From Rusavskia elegans (Eukaryota; Ascomycota; Lecanoromycetes; Teloschistales; Teloschistaceae): a stretch of 35,111 nt of DNA. Positions 12,291-23,676 of the stretch are shown one piece after another. Position numbers and translations under genes: made by a program. The first letter of the stretch is position 1. Every line of letters starts with the position of its first letter. The stretch covers positions 1-35,111 of the forward strand of contig SAUG01000202.1 of NCBI GenBank assembly GCA_011316305.1, written 5' to 3'. The notes under the pieces were generated by a model, which saw only the letters and a program-made list of their open reading frames with translations, was not told the DNA's origin and did no database searches.

Positions 12291-15200
12291 ATAATAGTAA
12301 ACCTTTAAAGTATATCTATAATTACGAATACTAGTTCGGCGATTATTATTATCTGTTTTATTATTTTAACTTTAAATATCTAAAAGTATTAGCGAATTAG
12401 AAGCTAAAAGATAATATAATAAAAAAAATACGCGAAGCTTTCGATAATAACGCTATATAAAAAATAAAGGTTAAAAAGGCTATCGATTATTCTATCTAGT
12501 ACGAAGAATACCCGAGTAAAAAAAAGAAAGAGGTTTAGAATAAGAAAAAGGTATAGATAGAAATCTATATTATTATTAATAGAAATATCGCCTTCGAGCC
12601 TTAAGTATCTCTATAGTATAATATATTCTACGCGGTCTTTTAAAGAATCTTTATATTCGATTCCTATCTATAAATATTATAGATACTCGATAGTAGTTTA
12701 GTAATTAATCTCTATAATAATTTAATAGTTTACTATTTCGTTTAAAAATAACCGTACCTTAATAACGTATATATTGTCTCCGGAAAAGGCTATATATCTA
12801 TTATAGTCTATAGCCGGATAATAATCGAAGTTAACGTTTTTATAGATAAGAAATTTATTATAATAATAAATATATACTATATTCCGGAATTTATAATTAA
12901 TTTAGTCTCCGAAAGCTATCTAAAAAATAAAAGTAATTTCTACCGCGATAGAAAATATCGCCGTATATAATAAGGAAGTTAAACGGCCTTTAACTATATA
13001 AAAGTCGGCGGATATTATTTATTCGAAGATAATTAAAACAGTAAAGGCGATATAGCGTTTATAATATTCGTAACTATATTTATTAAATCCGGTACTATAT
13101 ATAAATAGTATTAGCTTCTAGCTTATATTACTAATAACTCTATTTAATATCTCTCGTAAGCAGTTAGAGAGATAAAGGTTACTAATTTAATAAAAGTACC
13201 TTCTATAAATAAATATAAAATCTATACCGTTTCTAAAATCTATTAGATTATTTTACGTTTATTATATAAAGGAAAGGATTCCGATAAGCCTTTTTTCCGT
13301 ATTATATTCGATTTTATTCCTTTTATAATCGCTTTAAATAAAAACGAATAGGTTTTATATATTATATATACTAAAACGGACTTCTATTTTATATTTACTT
13401 ATTACTATAAATTAGAGACTATTCGAGTAATCTATAAAGTAATTAAACTAATCAAAATTCGCTATAATAGTAAGATAGTATTTCTAAGGTCGGATAGAAA
13501 GAAAATCCTTCTAGAAAAAGAATTTAATAACCTTCTACTCTAGCTAGATATTTCCTAGAAACCTTTATCGCTATCTATATTTAAATAAAATAGTTATTCG
13601 GAACGCCTAGGCTATATCTTTATTATTAAAATACGAGTAATATATAACGTAGCTAATCTTTTCTATTATCTTTAGCTATAGATCTACTATATAGTTAGAA
13701 TAATTATAAACCGTATACTAAAAAAGAAGTTTACCTAGAAAATTCTATTCGAAGCCGTTACTAGATTTTATCTATATTTAGGTTATTTATATATATATAG
13801 CTATAAAGCCTATCGGTTTAATAAATATATTATATATACGGAAAAGCTTTTTCTAAAAGCTTATATTAGATTTCTAGTAGGATACGATAGCTCTAATATC
13901 TATAATATCTAGATTCCTAGCTAGCGGAAGGTTATACGAAGATATAATATTATATTTAATAAAGATTCGTTCTATTTTCCGGAAAAGGTCAATATAGCTT
14001 AGCTTTAAATAGAGCTATTTTTCTATAATATATTTAATATTCCCTATATAAACCCGCCTCTATATAACGAGCTTTCTAAGTTTAGCGATAGTAACGAAAA
14101 TAAAAATATCGTTATTTAAAAACCTATAGAGGCGTTAAATAATATTAAAGAAAAGGAAAAGGAATATTTATTCCTATTTTTTCTAAACTCTTTAATTTTA
14201 GGAAATAATAATAACTATTATCTAGACGATATATTCTAATATAACGATATCCAAGAAACCTTTAAATAAGCTTTTCTATTATAGAGAAAATCGAGGCCGT
14301 ATAAAGAAGTTTAGAAAGAAAATATTATCGCTAATAACGTACCTCGTATTTAAAAGAAGTCGGAAAGAGTTTAAACGTATATAACACAGCTATAATTAAT
14401 AGATAATATTCTATAGATATTTTATATAGCCTTTATAGTTTACTAGGCAGCTCGAGCGCTATACGAAAATAATTCCCCGCTAGATCTTCCGCTATATAAG
14501 CTAATTCCTATTAACGTACGCTATTATCGCGATTAGCTTCTATCGGAATTTAAATACTAGAATAATATACTTAAATACCCGCTAAAAAAAGGCTTTATAA
14601 AAGCTATATAAATCGAAATTAAAGTATTTTAGAATAAAGAAACCTAGAAAGAAATAGCCGGTAATAAAGCCTCTAAAAATAATAGTATTACTATTTCTAC
14701 TATCTAGGTTTTTAAATATAAATTTAATAACCAGAGGTATCTACTTAAGTTTAAAGCTCGTCTATAAACTAGAGGAAATCTTTAAAATACTAAAATAAAT
14801 ATATACGCTACTATATTAGCTATATTTATTTTCCGAGCCCGTATAGCTATTATTATCTACTTTAACTACGAAACTCGGTAGTATAATACCGTTAACGTAT
14901 TCGCTAATAGCGATATTAACGAGCCTACCTATATTAAACCTCTATAGGGTTAGAAAGGATCGAAAATAGTTCTACTACTACTTCTATAAGCGCTATATAG
15001 ACTAAAGTAATCTCTAGTATTTTAGTTTCGCTATTTATTATCTATATTAAACGATCTAAGATTCTAAATAGTCTCCGGTACCGAATATCTCTTTATCTAT
15101 AAATATATATTTCTATTCTTCTTCGTCGATAATATCGCCGTTATTTTCGAAGCTAGGAATATTAAATATATAGAGGAATTCTAGGCTAAACAATTTAAAA

Positions 15201-16174
15201 AATACGATATAATATTTTTAAATAGGATTATATAGTTTCTAGGTATTCGGATAATACGCGAAAGAGAACTATATAAACTATTCCTATATTAGGACTCCTA
15301 TATCGATAAGATTATAAAGAAGTATTATATTAATCTCTCTATAAAAGACTCTAGAACTCCGCTAGCGAGTACTAAAATCTTTACGAAAAATACTAAATAA
15401 ACTATACTATAGTAAATTTTCGTATACTAATAGCTTATCGGTTTAGTATAATTCGCGGCTACTATAAACCGCGCTAATATCGGTTTTATTTTTTTTAAAC
15501 TTTTAAAATTTTTTATAAACCTTTCCGAACGTTATTATATAGCTACTATTCGATTTCTATAATATCTAAAGTATTTAGGATTCTTTTTAATTATCTATAA
15601 AACTTCTATAGTAGATCTAAATAGGATATTTATTGGTTTATCGGATATATCCTTTATAGATAATTCTAATACTCGCTATAGCTTTTAAAGCTATTACTTT
15701 AAACTATTTAACGGTATTATCGATTAGAAAGCCTTTAAAAAAAAGATAGTTATAATAAGTTTAACGGAAGCCGAGCTATTCGGCGCTATAGTAATAGGAA
15801 AAGAACTTATATAGTAGAATAGATTCTTCGAGGAAATCGCTATAGATCTAGACTATAAGCTTTTTATCGAAATCGATAATATATAGACTATATAAATCCT
15901 CTAGAACGTTAATTTATAATTTATATCTAAACTTCGCTATATAGATATTTATTATTATTAGCTCCGCTAGGAAATTCGTAATAGAAACGTTTTAATTAAA
16001 TATATAGCCTCTACAGCTTTTTTAGTAGATAGCTTTACGAAAGCTCTTCTAGTATAACGTTATAAGGAGTTTATTAAGCTCCTAGGGCTCCAGAATATAG
16101 AATTAAACGAGGCCTCCTATAATAACGCCGCCGCTACCGTTATTAATATTCTGGATCCATTTGGATCTAGTTAA
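12291..16174 (+). mobile_element. RIPed Ty1/copia retrotransposon polyprotein
   Basis: The frame, read through TAA/TAG, carries copia landmarks in order. A Lys-rich Gag-like stretch lies at about 12,440-12,560. The integrase end and linker, with YKAYRFNKYIIYTEKL and FLVGYDSSNIY, lie at about 13,790-13,900. The reverse transcriptase start reads LKFKARL-stop-TRG (about 14,740-14,775). ALYRLK-stop-S is near 15,000 and the catalytic box FFFVDNI near 15,115-15,135, the YVDD position altered as expected. RNase H has EAELFGAI (15,769-15,792). The polyprotein stop is at 16,172-16,174. No LTRs were found: the left side abuts the tandem repeat and little room is left before the tRNA-like unit. It is either a truncated copy or the LTRs are too decayed to see. 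The last 60 bases kept CA/TG and are less mutated. Confidence 0.85.
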
Positions 16175-16234
16175 AAATCCCTCTATACCGTCTTTAAAGT
16201 TATATACTACTCTGATATCTAGTAAATATAACTA

Positions 16235-16374
16235 GGCGGGGTAGTATAATAGTTAATACGGATATAGCAGAGGTCCTATAATAGTAGAACTATTACGACG
16301 GCGTTTATTATCGCTATAGCTCTGGTATTATAGATTTATATTTATTAAGCCCCGGTTCGAATCCAGGTTCCGCT
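16235..16374 (+). ncRNA. tRNA-like Pol III unit, possible decayed tRNA or SINE head
   Basis: The 3' part holds a perfect Pol III B box, GGTTCGAATCC (16,354-16,364), in a T-arm whose stem has one mismatch. A 5' stem GGCGGGG (16,235-16,241) can pair with TTCCGCT (16,368-16,374) allowing G-U pairs. Between them a D-arm GTAT-AATAGTTA-ATAC (16,244-16,259) pairs perfectly. Its GG appears as AG, as RIP of TGG would give. At 140 bases it is too long for a simple tRNA. A long intron, two overlapping tRNA fragments or a tRNA-derived SINE would explain this. No anticodon could be assigned with confidence. It follows the copia stop by 60 bases. Confidence 0.4.
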
Positions 16375-16380
16375 AGTTTC

Positions 16381-16394
16381 TTTTTACTCTTTTT
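16381..16394 (+). terminator. Candidate Pol III oligo-T terminator
   Basis: Two runs of five T (16,381-16,385 and 16,390-16,394) follow the tRNA-like unit within 20 bases. This is where a Pol III transcript would end. T-runs are common in this AT-rich DNA, so the site only supports the tRNA-like call by position. Confidence 0.35.
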
Positions 16395-16800
16395 ATATAT
16401 TAAATTCCAGCTATTTTAGTTTAATATTTAGCTTATAATTTAACCTAAAATTTAAGCTTTTTAATTTCGACTTTTACTATCTATAATACGGTTATTTCTA
16501 TATTAATTTAAAAAGAGGATATATACAGTAATACTATTAATAAAGGTTATATAAAATTAAAGTTTATTAGCGTTCGCTATCGATTTTAAAGGAGTATAAA
16601 GACCTGCGAATATAGTATTTATAGTCGATACAGAAATAACTCCGGGATACGCGATAGAAAACGGACTTCTAAAGTTATATATACTTTCTATTATAGCTAG
16701 CGTTACCTATTTAGGCTTAGCGTTTACTTATTACGCGTACTATCTAGCTACTTATAGATTTCCTCTTCTCCTGCTTCCCAGAATATACAATACACACTCA
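16395..16800. other. Partly RIPed spacer before the gene island
   Basis: A transition zone. CA and TG are still rare up to about 16,760, then become normal. No reading frame, RNA gene or element end was recognised. Confidence 0.5.
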
Positions 16801-16900
16801 TTTTTTATGCAAATTTTCACTCCTGCACTGGAGCTCATACCTGTTTATTATCCTGCTTATTATCCTCCTCGCTCTCGCCCCTGCCCTCGTCGTCTTATTC

Positions 16901-17015
16901 TCCATCTCCATCTCCATCTCCATCTCCATCCCCATCCCCATCCCCATCCCCATCCCCATCCCCATCCCCATCCCCATCCCCATCCCCATCCCTATCTCCA
17001 TCTCCATCCCCATCT
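16901..17015. repeat. Hexamer minisatellite, (TCCATC/CCCATC)n
   Basis: About nineteen hexamers alternate between TCCATC at the edges and CCCATC in the core. Reading frames across it on either strand translate to simple His/Pro/Leu or Gly/Met/Glu repeats. These are products of the repeat, not evidence of a gene. The strand is strongly pyrimidine-rich. Confidence 0.95.
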
Positions 17016-17129
17016 CCTCCTTTCCCTCATTCCTGTTCCTCTCCTGCTCCTCGGCCTCCTCTTTACCCTCGCCTGCGCCTCCATTCTCACCATAGACGGA
17101 CCTCAGCATTTCGCGGGGCTGTGCTAGCT

Positions 17130-18885
17130 GCCGACAACGTAGTTGCTAAGTAGCTCGATATCATCCTAGGGCTTTATTTCCGAAAGGCTTCTCGTCGTTG
17201 GTGCTCGCGTAGAAGGAGATGGTAATGATATTTTAGTAAGTGGAAAGAAGTATTGAGATATCGACGTTGAGAGTCTTGTAGAGCCAGGAGTTGAAGACAG
17301 CGACAGTGTAGAGGATGGTCGTGTAGAGGATGGTCGTGCTAGGCAGGGATCCTAGCGGCGAGACGCGAGCTTGTTGTTAGCCCCGGCAATACAGTTCGTA
17401 ACGGAGCAGCAGGTTTGGAAATCTTAGTAATAGTTTAGTCTGATAAAGATTACTATAAAGAGGCTAGCGTCAGATACGATAGAGAATAACGAATTCTTTT
17501 CCTTTATACTATCTTATTGCTATTCTAAATAACTTCTATAATCTTTTCTTTAGAGGTAAAAAGGTTTTTAGAAGTAAAATCCTATTTCTTCTAGTCTAAG
17601 AATTAGAGGATCTATTATACTGCCAGTACTAACTAGGAAGTTATAACTGCTTTTATAATCTATTAAGGCTATATTCTATTAAGTCTTTATCCTATTAACG
17701 AGGAGACTTTATCGAAGCTCGGGTTATTAGATCGAAATCTATTAAGATTACTAATAAGCTTCGTCCTGTCGAACTGTTAGGAACTAACCCTCTCTAGTAA
17801 ATATCGAAAGCACGACCGCTTACCTGTCAGCCTAGTAGAGGCGATATATAATAGTTCCCCTCCGGAATATTTCTTTCGTGTCTGCTATATCTTGCGCCGC
17901 TTGGTTATATATCCTTTAAGTATACCTTTCGCGTTCTATCCGGTATAAAGTATATTATAGGTATCTGACCGTAGTAGCGCCCTTTAGGACGACGTCCTCC
18001 TCAGTATTTTCCTATAGCGGAACTCAGCTCAACCAACCCGTATAAGGACCCGTAATCTGCGCTGTAGGCGAAAGGGGTCACGCTTTCGTAGTAGAAGGGG
18101 ATATATCGCCGCTGATCCACCTCAAACATACGGTAAAGGAGCCCAACTTCCGGAAGGCAACTGCCAGCGCCATTTAGGACGACGTCCCTCGACTAATCCG
18201 TTCGAAGACTAGAGGTTGCTTGGTCTCCGAGACGGCCGTGGTCGCGAACTTACTCGCCTATCTCTGTTATTAGGAATAGGGTTCCCTTTTAATACTTTTC
18301 TACGGTAGGTATTAACGATTAATCCGTTTAAAGACTCGACTCGAGAGATTTACTCCGCGCTATAGGTAGAAGGAATTGTTCTTTTCTGACCTAGAAACGT
18401 TCGTATAGTACAAGGACCATTTATTCGTACTTGCTATGATTGCCGATGATCCATAGATCCGTCCGAGAACTCATTATCCTAGATATCGAATTGCTTATGT
18501 CAGACTTTGGCTCTTGCCGCTGCGCCAAAATGGACATGCCCACTCTAGGCAGGCTGGTGGTTGTATTTGAAGGTTAACAGCTTATTATCTAGACCTGCCG
18601 GCGAGCTATTCTCTTTCTCTATAGACTCTGACCCATTACCCTGGTTTTCCTTGTAGTCGCAGTGCTCTCGATAGTAGGCTGGTCCTATCATTGAAAAAAG
18701 CTTGGTCAGTAAAATAGATATAGAAGGGCTCGTTCGTTCGCACGAACAAGTGATAACCTATCCGAACTCTTTATTAAAGCCTAGCTTCTTCGAATCGTTT
18801 TCTAAACCGACCTATGAATCTATTTCCTAGTCGTTTTCATTCCGGAACCTCCCCTTCCCTTGATATATCAAATGCTCTCCCCAAT
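17130..18885. other. Intermediate-GC sequence with small repeats, no gene recognised
   Basis: Base composition is mixed: 17,400-17,800 looks partly RIPed, while 18,000-18,880 is nearly normal. No long reading frame is present on either strand. There is a 15-bp direct duplication (17,306-17,320 and 17,321-17,335). A repeat GCGCCNTTTAGGACGACGTCC occurs at 17,977 and 18,167, and a repeat AATCCGTTYRAAGACT near 18,195 and 18,321. It may be an old degenerate gene or element; nothing ties it to a family. Confidence 0.5.
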
Positions 18886-18890
18886 ACTTT

Positions 18891-18993
18891 CACCATGAAT
18901 TCGTCACCATGAATTCGTTACTATGAATCCGTCACCATGGACCCGTCACCATGAATCCGTTACCATGAACCCGTCACCATGAATCCGTCACCA
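18891..18993. repeat. 14-bp minisatellite, seven units
   Basis: Seven full units of CACCATGAATTCGT-like sequence start at 18,891, 18,905, 18,919, 18,933, 18,947, 18,961 and 18,975, followed by a partial CACCA. Variation is mainly TTC/TCC/CCC and CACC/TACC. The last units overlap the stop codon of the minus-strand nuclease-like gene (18,988-18,990), so the array occupies its 3' untranslated region. Confidence 0.95.
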
Positions 18994-21013
18994 ACACTCC
19001 TTATCCCTCGAACGCTCTTCGTCGGAAACTTGTGGGTCGGGGACGGTACCGGTGATCTTGGAAAAGATGTGCTGGTTGAACCATTCCTTATATTGCTTCC
19101 GGCCCCACTGAACAAGGATGTTGAGCTTGTAGAGAATCATGAACGTCCCTTGAACAGTCGTAGTCGTTCCGAAATCCTCTGGCAATCTGAATATAGTCTG
19201 GTAGCAAGACGAGTCAGTATCATTCACGTCCTCCAAATCAGCCATTCGCAGAGGTCAACATACAACGCCGTCATCTTCAGCGAAGCCAATGTATAAAAGC
19301 CACCGATCACCAGTGATAACCAAGCCCGGCATTGGAATCGCCTGATCCCAACCCTCCATTCGGCGCTTTTGGTAAGCTGCAGCTTGCCACATGGCCAATT
19401 GGACCAAGGGATCGCGCGGCTGGTTGACCTTCTTCAGCTCGGCGTCGCAGAAGAAGGGGCAATGTTTGGCGTAAGAATTCGTCTGGTTGAGGCTTTTCAG
19501 GGAACCTCCAACGTCCTTGTCGCGCCAGGCCCTAGTGATCCTATCTATTCCAATTTGTTGGGGCTCCAGGCCCAGACAAAGATCGACGATCCTAGTTGTT
19601 GTGACTTCGACCTTGCCGTTGGTAGACTGGTCGATCTTGTTGATGTCCTCGAGAGTCTTATACTCTTTGACAGAACCAAATGCGCCGCGGCGGACCATCT
19701 GAATTTCCACCGGTTCGATTGTACAGTACTCCCTGCATCGTATTAGTATATGCCTTTTTAGATACGTTGATCAAGCGAGGCACTTGCACGTTACAGAGCA
19801 TTGCGCCGTCGCTCTGCGGCCATTTAAGAACTTCATGAAACAAGGGCGCGATTGTTGAGTAACCCCATTGTCCTTCGGGGACCTTCTCCGCCAAATTCCA
19901 GGTGGTTTGCTTGACTACAAGCCGCGCTGTTGTCAAGGCGCTTGGTAGAAGATCAACGGGTATCATTATATCCGTGTCGGGTAGGTACTCGTCCTCCCCA
20001 GGCTGAAGGTGAAACTTCCGAGGTGTCTCGATAAATTCACCCTAGGACAGATGTCAGTTGACGGAGGAATGACAGGTTCGATTACCAGGGCTGGAAGCTA
20101 CCTTGAGCGCTGCAGGAATAAAGCCGGCCCGCCTTCGACTGAGGAGCTTGTCCAAATCCGAGACCATCTCGGGAACCTGATTCCTTGTATAAAGTTCTTT
20201 CCGATTTCGGAGGCGGACGGGAGGTTCGCAAGACTCCAGATCTGTCATGGTGATGGCGGAATCCGGCTTGTCCTTGTCGAGAGTGGTGGTGCCACGCTTT
20301 CTCGGGGATCGAGGGCGTGCAGTGCGACTATGTAAAGAGTGACCCGTCGAAGCAGTTTCAGAAGTGGGGTTGAAGACGACGGATGGTTCCGTTGGAGCGC
20401 GGTCAAGAATGCTCGGTAGGAAGTTTGGATTGATATGCTCACGTGGTTGGGTAGGCTGTCGATCAAGTGACGTTGGGGGGTGTTGAGCAGTGCCTTGTGT
20501 TATTGAATGATGTGGAAAGGCAGCTTGACCGATTGCTGTGCCTGTTTCTGACTGAAGCGAAAGGTTGGTGGTACGCTGGCTTACATAGTGGATCGAGCCT
20601 GTCTCTGCTGCTTGACTTGGGCCTGATAGCTGATGGATGGGATGACCAGGAGCAGAAGCTCGAGGACGACCACGTCCTCTCCCACGCTCTTGCACCCCTC
20701 GACGGCCTTGTCCTCCGCCGCGGGTTTGAATGTTCGGTTGAGCGTCATGGGGAGCATGCTGGTCTGGCTCTTGGTTGCGGGAAGCCCTGGTAGAAACCAT
20801 GGTCTTTGCTCGTTTGCAAGCGCGCTCAGGGTTGTGACGGGTGGGAGTGAGCGATGGTTTACGGCTTGGGAGTCGAGGATTGGAGGAGGTGGGAGCTAGT
20901 AGAGGAGGATTGGAGGTGTTTGGGGGCTGGTCTGTCAGTCGATGTGCATTGAGGAGTGATTGAGTAGTATCGATCCAAATGTCAATGAATGAGAATGTTT
21001 CGGGCAATAACAT
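18988..21013 (-). CDS. Fungal PD-(D/E)XK nuclease-like protein with AT-hook, four exons
   Basis: Exons at 21,013-20,102, 20,041-19,766, 19,698-19,264 and 19,197-18,988 give about 610 residues. Introns are 60, 67 and 66 bases, all GT-AG, the first and third with CTGAC branch sites; the third removes an in-frame TGA. Intron 2 was chosen because it alone restores frame with a good donor (GTATCT) and a normal length, so it is the least certain. The N-terminus has FSFIDIWIDTTQSLL, a basic KRAK, then an AT-hook GRGRGRPR (about residues 110-118). The C-terminal half matches the large fungal PD-(D/E)XK family (PDDEXK_12 type): RIVDLCL with Asp about 435, AELKK with Glu 483 and Lys 485, then LVQLAMW and LVQWGRKQYKEWF. 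The family is predicted to cut DNA; its cellular role is unknown. The start is Met at 21,013; an upstream in-frame Met at 21,133 would add 40 residues unlike the family. All key residues are present. Confidence 0.8.
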
Positions 21014-21396
21014 AGTATAGGATTCCAATGTTGTTTGGGGGCAATGTATGGCAAAGGTCAGGTTCTCTGGATAAGAAGGAGGCTTCGAAGCTGTGCGCCA
21101 GAAGAACAAGAGCAAGCAACGTAGGTAAGGCAAGTGGTGGTGGAGACCAAAAGTTCCAAATACACACCAAAGGCCTACCGTACTAAGCGTAATGGTCTAC
21201 GGTCGGCGAGACGCGTGGGAGCGCGCTGTCACATGGAAGACGTCACTCTCTACTTTACACTTTCGACTCTTCTGTTTACGTTCCTTACTCCCATCAACCA
21301 TCACCGAACAGAACTCCTCAAGCAGTCAGTCCATCAATCGCTGCCTTGGAGGCTTTTGACCCGTTGTACTAGCGGCTGACTGTAAAACAACCTCTT
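21014..21396. promoter_or_regulatory. Divergent intergenic region
   Basis: About 380 bases separate the start of the nuclease-like gene from the decayed plus-strand gene, which points the other way. CA and TG are at normal frequency, so this is not RIPed. No specific operator or TATA element is convincing. The promoter call is by position only. Confidence 0.35.
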
Positions 21397-22830
21397 TAGT
21401 CTCGCCAGCAGAGATCAACCTTCCGTGTTCCCATCGCTACCGACTCCCCTTTACAGCCCCAGGCAGAGCTCCCCCTTAAGTCAGAACCTCAGTCGTCGCA
21501 ATCACCATCGGCCTCTCGGACATCAGACGAGACTTCTTGCCCAGAACCGCAGCAAGATCCACCTGCTATCAGCGGTCTGAATTCGATCCATACCCTACAC
21601 CTCCGCAACCGCGACTCGAAGACTTTGTATTACCTCTGTTCCTTGAACCCTTCCAATATCCTGACGCAGTACCCTTGAATTACAAACCAATCCATACAAG
21701 TCCCTTCTTCCGCCAAGTATTTAGCGAGCGCTACGAACAGTACGTCAAGGAAAAACCAAAGGACAAACTACCTAGCCTTTTCGATTTGAAGATGACGGTA
21801 AGTCGATAACCGGAGCCGTCGATCCTTGTTAGCATGGCTGATGGACTTTTAGGGCCCGAAAGCGTCTAACGAGCCGGAGCTACCCAAGGACTCCAAATAA
21901 GTGAAAGCACGACTCCAAGAGTATGGGATTCGTCAGAAAGATATCGGGGCCTACAAGCGCTATCACAATCTGTCGGAAGCTGTTTAGGCTATCGTCAACA
22001 AGGCGCGCGATTCGTATCCTGACGACGACGAGATCTCGCGCTTTCGGGCCAGGTATGAGAAGCATCGTGATCTGAATAAGGATACCTACTTGGCGGCAAC
22101 TCTACCCTTCTATATCAAAGACAATCGAGACTTCGACGGAGAGGGAGTCATAACATATGTCAATTGTGACTTTCAGCGCTCACTCCCTTTTTTTGGTTCA
22201 AATGACCATTATCGAGTTGACGATTTCGTGGACATACATATGATGAAGGACGCTATAATGACCAACCCCAGACCTGATAGAGCTTTAGGACTCGAACGCG
22301 CTAAGTTGCCATAACCTTCGGACAGGGCGATTCCCTGGGACAATCGCAGTGCTGCTTGAAGTCATCCGGGGCACCTACTATATCTTCATGATTCTCGAGG
22401 CCATCTCCAGCTCAGGCGACCGTTATGGCGGACGGTAGGGGGCTTCCAGACAAAACAATTCCTTAAGCCGCAGAACGTCGATCCTAGGATTTTGAAGTTG
22501 TAAAGCCGACAAGGTCGTGTATAGCCTGGGCAGCCTGCTCTCTTCCCTCTACTAAATCCTGCCGTCGTACGAGCCCCAAGGCTCGCCGTAGTCGAGTAAA
22601 GCCAGTTTAGCCGACTTGGTAGCCTTCGCGCTGTAAGGTACGAAGGAGCTCTTTATCGTTAAGCTTTATCTATTAGAAGGGGATTTAGATACGGCTAAAA
22701 AGGGCTTTAGAGTTCTCCGTACGAGTCCGTTAAATAATATTCTAGTCGCGAAGCCGGCGGTTAATTATACGTTCTAAAATTTCGATCCGGATATTTTCGT
22801 ATAAAGTAAATAAAATTTCGTTTAATATAA
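21397..22830 (+). pseudogene. Broken gene of unknown family, RIP damage increasing downstream
   Basis: A Ser/Pro-rich part (21,397-21,560) is followed, one frame over, by DPYPTPPQPRLEDFVLPL and continues to 21,797. A good intron follows: 21,798-21,852, GTAAGT to TTTTAG, 55 bases. The next part reads VKARLQEYGIRQKDIGAYKR, YLAATLPFYIKDNRDFDGEG and TNPRPDRALGLERAK. It then shifts frame near 22,320-22,340 to IAVLLEVIRGTYYIFMILEA and, after more stops, KELFIVKLYLLEGDLDTAKK. Stops at 21,898 (TAA), 21,985 (TAG), 22,312 (TAA) and 22,436 (TAG) each become Gln codons if T reverts to C. I do not recognise the family. RPD followed by LEAIS faintly recalls a PD-(D/E)XK core lacking its Lys; this is weak. 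No start codon could be fixed. Confidence 0.65.
21798..21852 (+). other. Intron in the broken plus-strand gene
   Basis: Consensus donor GTAAGT, a GCTGAT branch-like site and acceptor TTTTAG, 55 bases, phase 0. The protein-like frame continues on the far side. It shows that the gene was once a normal spliced gene rather than transposon sequence. Confidence 0.7.
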
Positions 22831-23676
22831 AACTAACTAAAAGTTAAAAGAAAATATAGTTTTTATACGAATTATTAAATTTAGAAAGAGGTAGTATCGT
22901 TAAAAAATGATAAAAAGAAAAAAAAAACAAAAGATAAAATTACGACGTTGTACGAAAGAAATCTAAATTTTCTTTCGTCCGAACCTAGAAATTGTTTTGT
23001 CTAGAAGTCTTCTACCGTCCGCTATAGACTATACTGTAACTAAAAATCAAACGGCGCGTAGCGCGACGATTGCGATCGACTAGAAACGTTGTTGCGCAGG
23101 AAATTAAAAATAGTTGATACGTAAGAAATTGATTTTAACACTATTATATTCTTCGTTGTTCTAACGTCTAAAACTGTCGAAATCTTTATTTACTAGACGG
23201 AGATTTATATTGATTTTTAGTAACGATTAACCTTTTATATAAATACTTTTATAGCCGTTATAATCGATAATCTCTGCGTATATAATTATAGAAAAATCTA
23301 TAAATATCTCTATAATATATGGACTGGACGTTGGACGAGAGAAATTAGAAGATAAATAAGCTGCGGCCGTTATACGAAATAAAAAGCGTTATATCGAAAA
23401 ATACGACCCTGCTACGGTTTATATCTCGAAATAATAAAAGCCAGAATATTACTAGATTAGTAAATAAATTCTAGCGAAAAAAGTTCGTATAATTGTATAA
23501 TTTTATCTTTCGTAAATTTCGTTAATTAATAATAGCTTTTCCTATAGTGAAATCTAAAGTCTACGTTGTTACTTTATTTCTACGGAAATATATAGACGGA
23601 TCGAATTAATAAAATAGACTAGTAAAACGTTTAGACGATTACCTAAAATATATAATAAAACCGATCGAAGATCGAA
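22831..23676. other. Mildly RIPed spacer, no gene recognised
   Basis: AT-rich, but CA and TG persist, notably at 22,900-23,220. A perfect 10-bp inverted repeat with a 7-base loop lies at 22,952-22,978 (ACGAAAGAAA / TTTCTTTCGT). No family or RNA gene was recognised. Confidence 0.5.

Noticed and set aside
16798..17127. Overlapping ORFs on both strands across the CATCCC array
   Set aside because: They translate to simple two-residue repeats created by the minisatellite, with no start context, introns or family similarity.
19255..19257. In-frame TGA in the nuclease-like gene, first taken as an inactivating stop
   Set aside because: It lies within a GTATGT...CTGAC...CAG intron of 66 bases whose removal keeps frame and family similarity.
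18979..20899. Several plus-strand ORFs of 70-125 codons
   Set aside because: They are antisense shadows of the exons of the minus-strand nuclease-like gene, which has conserved family motifs and consistent introns.
21134..21379. 81-codon plus-strand ORF upstream of the broken gene
   Set aside because: No family similarity, ends before the gene, and lies in the likely divergent promoter.
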